From positions 62,001 to 126,000 of the forward strand of contig NZ_OMKE01000058.1 of the NCBI RefSeq assembly GCF_900299535.1: DNA of 64,000 nt, read 5' to 3'. Position 1 is the first letter of the stretch. Each line of letters begins with the position of its first letter. The notes beneath the pieces are model-generated. The model was not told the origin of the DNA. It searched no databases and saw only the letters and a list, made by a program, of their open reading frames with translations. This document shows, piece after piece, positions 62,301 to 64,000 of the stretch. Both the position numbers and the translations under genes were made by a program. This DNA comes from Aquimarina aquimarini (GTDB taxonomy: Bacteria; Bacteroidota; Bacteroidia; Flavobacteriales; Flavobacteriaceae).

Positions 62301-62609
62301 AAACTATTACCTTGCTAGGTGTTTAATAATTAATTTTTATACGACTAAAATTAATTCAATATAAGTTTTGATTAGGAAATAGCTTATTCTCTGTACGTTT
62401 TCTGGTTTTTACAATTCAAAAAAACTCAAGCTTACATAGTTTTCTATTATCAAATCTTGTTATTAAATAAGTTTATAAAATAGATAGATAAAAGATATTA
62501 AGTGCGTAGAATTATAAAAGGTGGGATTAATGATCTACGTATATAATTTATCTTTTTATACCCCTCTCTCACATAATAATAAATATAGAGAGGGGCTATA
62601 CTATATTTT

Positions 62610-63821
62610 TTAGAGAAGAGAAGTGATTACCTGTGTGTCATTATGTAGTGTTTTATGTACAGGACATTTGTCTGCAATCTGTAGAATTCTGGTAATCTGT
62701 TTTTCATCTAGATTTCCTTCAATTTTGATTTCTCTGTTAAACGTATCAATCTTAGCGTTGGGATCGTCGCAATTGTTACAATCAAGAATATGAGATTTAC
62801 TATAACTAGTATGTACTTCTACATGCTGTAAATCCCATCCTTTTCTGGCAATATACATTTTTATAGTCATTGCTGTGCATGCAGATAATCCTGCAGATAC
62901 AAGTTCGTATGGTGAGGGGCCAAAATCGTTTCCACCTACTTGCTTAGGTTCATCAGCAATTAAATAATGATTTCCAACCTTCATTTGGGTAGTATATCCT
63001 TCTGCATTTCCTAAACTGGCAACCACCTGATGGTTACTTTTTAGTTTTGGTTCTTCTGCAATATCTACATATCGAGATGCCCATCCAGCAATAACATTTC
63101 CTACATACAATGAATCTCTTTTCTCCATAAGCAAGTGATCTGCTCCATCAAGAGAGATAAAACTTTTAGGATGTCTGGCAGCGTGATAAATTTCTTCTGC
63201 ATTTTTTATTGTAACAGTAGTATCTTGAGGAGAGTGCAGTACTAATAGAGCCTTGTTTAAATTTTTGGCAATTTCAGGAAGTGATTTGCTTTCCAGATCG
63301 TCCAGAAATTGTTTTTTTATTGTAAAATCTCTACCACTTAGATTGATAGTTGCTTGTCCATTGGTTTTTATCTCTTCCAAATTGCTTTTTAATAAATGCG
63401 TAACATGTTTTGGATTAGAAGGTGCACCGATTGTAGCTATAGCTTTGATACTATAAATTTTTGTTGCTGCAAAAATTGAAGCAGCTCCCCCTAAAGAATG
63501 GCCAATAAGTAAGGAGGGGGCATTGTAATTTTTTGATAAGAAATCTGCAGCCGCTATAAGATCATTGACATTGCCAGAGAAATTGGTATCTTCAAAATCC
63601 CCTTCACTTTCGCCTAATCCAGTAAAATCAAATCGTAGGACTCCAAAACCTCGATTCGTAAGGCTACGACTGATATTTCTCACTGCTCCCAAGTTCTTGG
63701 TACAAGTAAAGCAATGTGCAAATAAAGCATAATTATGAGGGTGTTGATCGGCGGGAAGCTCTAGGCGACCAGAAAGCGATTGACCTTCAGGATTGGTAAA
63801 AGTTACTTTAGTTAGGCTCAT
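62610..63821 (-). CDS. Alpha/beta-hydrolase fused to an OsmC-like domain
   Basis: This 403-residue cytoplasmic protein has two parts. The N-terminal alpha/beta-hydrolase (about 10-255) has the nucleophile elbow GHSLGG (S109), an oxyanion loop AHCFTCTKN and a C-terminal acid/His pair (SPQDTTV and DGADHLL). The OsmC-like peroxide-reduction domain (about 280-403) has Cys in LSACTAMT (315) and KCPVHK (386), the pair used by OsmC/Ohr. The fusion is known in bacteria as a bifunctional alpha/beta hydrolase/OsmC protein. Both halves look complete. Organic hydroperoxide defence is likely. Confidence 0.93.
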   Translation of the reverse strand: MSLTKVTFTNPEGQSLSGRLELPADQHPHNYALFAHCFTCTKNLGAVRNISRSLTNRGFGVLRFDFTGLGESEGDFEDTNFSGNVNDLIAAADFLSKNYNAPSLLIGHSLGGAASIFAATKIYSIKAIATIGAPSNPKHVTHLLKSNLEEIKTNGQATINLSGRDFTIKKQFLDDLESKSLPEIAKNLNKALLVLHSPQDTTVTIKNAEEIYHAARHPKSFISLDGADHLLMEKRDSLYVGNVIAGWASRYVDIAEEPKLKSNHQVVASLGNAEGYTTQMKVGNHYLIADEPKQVGGNDFGPSPYELVSAGLSACTAMTIKMYIARKGWDLQHVEVHTSYSKSHILDCNNCDDPNAKIDTFNREIKIEGNLDEKQITRILQIADKCPVHKTLHNDTQVITSLL

Positions 63822-63952
63822 ATCTTTATGGTTGTTTAACCTAAAAGTCGAATTTTTAAGATAAACATGACGTATACAAATGGTTAAAAATGTGTTAAAC
63901 AGAAATACAAATACTTATACTGTTTGAAACGATATGAGAAATACAGATTATA

Positions 63953-63991
63953 AAAAAACTACCATCTGCATATAACAAATGGTAGTTTTTT
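63953..63991. terminator. Terminator-like hairpin near the right edge
   Basis: AAAAAAACTACCAT with ATGGTAGTTTTTT gives a U-run on both strands. It probably serves a gene beyond the window. Confidence 0.75.
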
Positions 63992-64000
63992 GTAAAAAGT

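Larger units (their letters stand above)
62106..62609. other. Intergenic region with three hairpins
   Basis: Two forward terminators (62150 and 62252) stand in series, and a perfect 9-bp stem (CCCCTCTCT at 62561-62569 with AGAGAGGGG at 62587-62595) lies downstream of the convergent hydrolase gene. The last hairpin has no U-tract on the reverse strand. No ORF is credible here. Confidence 0.5.

Noticed and set aside
62557..62600. A terminator for the hydrolase-OsmC gene
   Set aside because: The 9-bp stem is perfect, but on the reverse strand it is not followed by a U-run. I noted it only as a hairpin within the intergenic entry.

Overview
The window is AT-rich, densely packed bacterial chromosome that reads as a marine member of the Flavobacteriaceae (Bacteroidota); an Aquimarina-like chitin degrader is my inference. 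The reasons are type IX secretion (T9SS) C-terminal sorting domains on five large exoenzymes, TonB-dependent receptors with carboxypeptidase-like N-terminal domains, LytTR two-component regulators, and flavobacterial families such as DUF2807, 2TM, DUF4870, the LETM1-related protein and AIM24/TIGR00266. I found no rRNA, tRNA, CRISPR array, phage or insertion sequence.

Layout. (1) 1-13 kb is a chitin-degradation cluster: a NagX/HGSNAT-like membrane protein, a GH19 chitinase, a GH18 chitinase, a LytTR response regulator and a 1465-residue chitinase with two GH18 domains. The three enzymes share Ig-like spacers, CBM5/12-type chitin-binding modules and T9SS tails. (2) 13.5-21.5 kb holds an OmpA-like coiled-coil protein, a lipoprotein, a metal-uptake set (TonB receptor, PepSY membrane protein, Cys-rich small protein and two previously uncounted small membrane ORFs), a PD40 propeller protein and a TRIC-type channel. 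(3) 21.6-32.3 kb holds trxB, a PadR-PspC-DUF2807 envelope-stress-like operon with a second DUF2807 gene nearby, DUF4442, AIM24 and oxyR. (4) 32.6-41.4 kb holds a HupE module (anchor protein, HupE, small His-tailed lipoprotein) and a MoxR/DUF58/DUF4350/DUF4129/SpoIIM operon divergent from an RDD gene. (5) 41.4-55 kb holds an orphan RiPP-like precursor gene, a lipoprotein cyclophilin, a Nudix hydrolase, PlsC, a LytS/LytTR system with three 2TM-domain copies, another TonB receptor, NADH dehydrogenase II, an ECF sigma factor with a membrane partner, a LETM1-related protein and sodC. (6) 55.6-64 kb holds an M36 metalloprotease and a purple-acid-phosphatase-like enzyme, both with T9SS tails, and an alpha/beta-hydrolase-OsmC fusion.

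How the genes work together. The chitinases probably act outside or on the cell surface after T9SS export, with the bifunctional enzyme combining two catalytic modes and the repeated chitin-binding module anchoring each enzyme to its substrate. The same module on the phosphatase 47 kb away suggests that it too works on chitinous particles. TrxB, OxyR and SodC form a scattered redox-defence set.

The least expected items are a 53-residue precursor peptide with a double-glycine leader and a Ser/Thr/Cys-rich core but no modification enzymes nearby, a nested four-copy 24-bp inverted-repeat element at 50.0-50.35 kb with relatives elsewhere in the window, and a strongly structured intergenic element at 6.7 kb.
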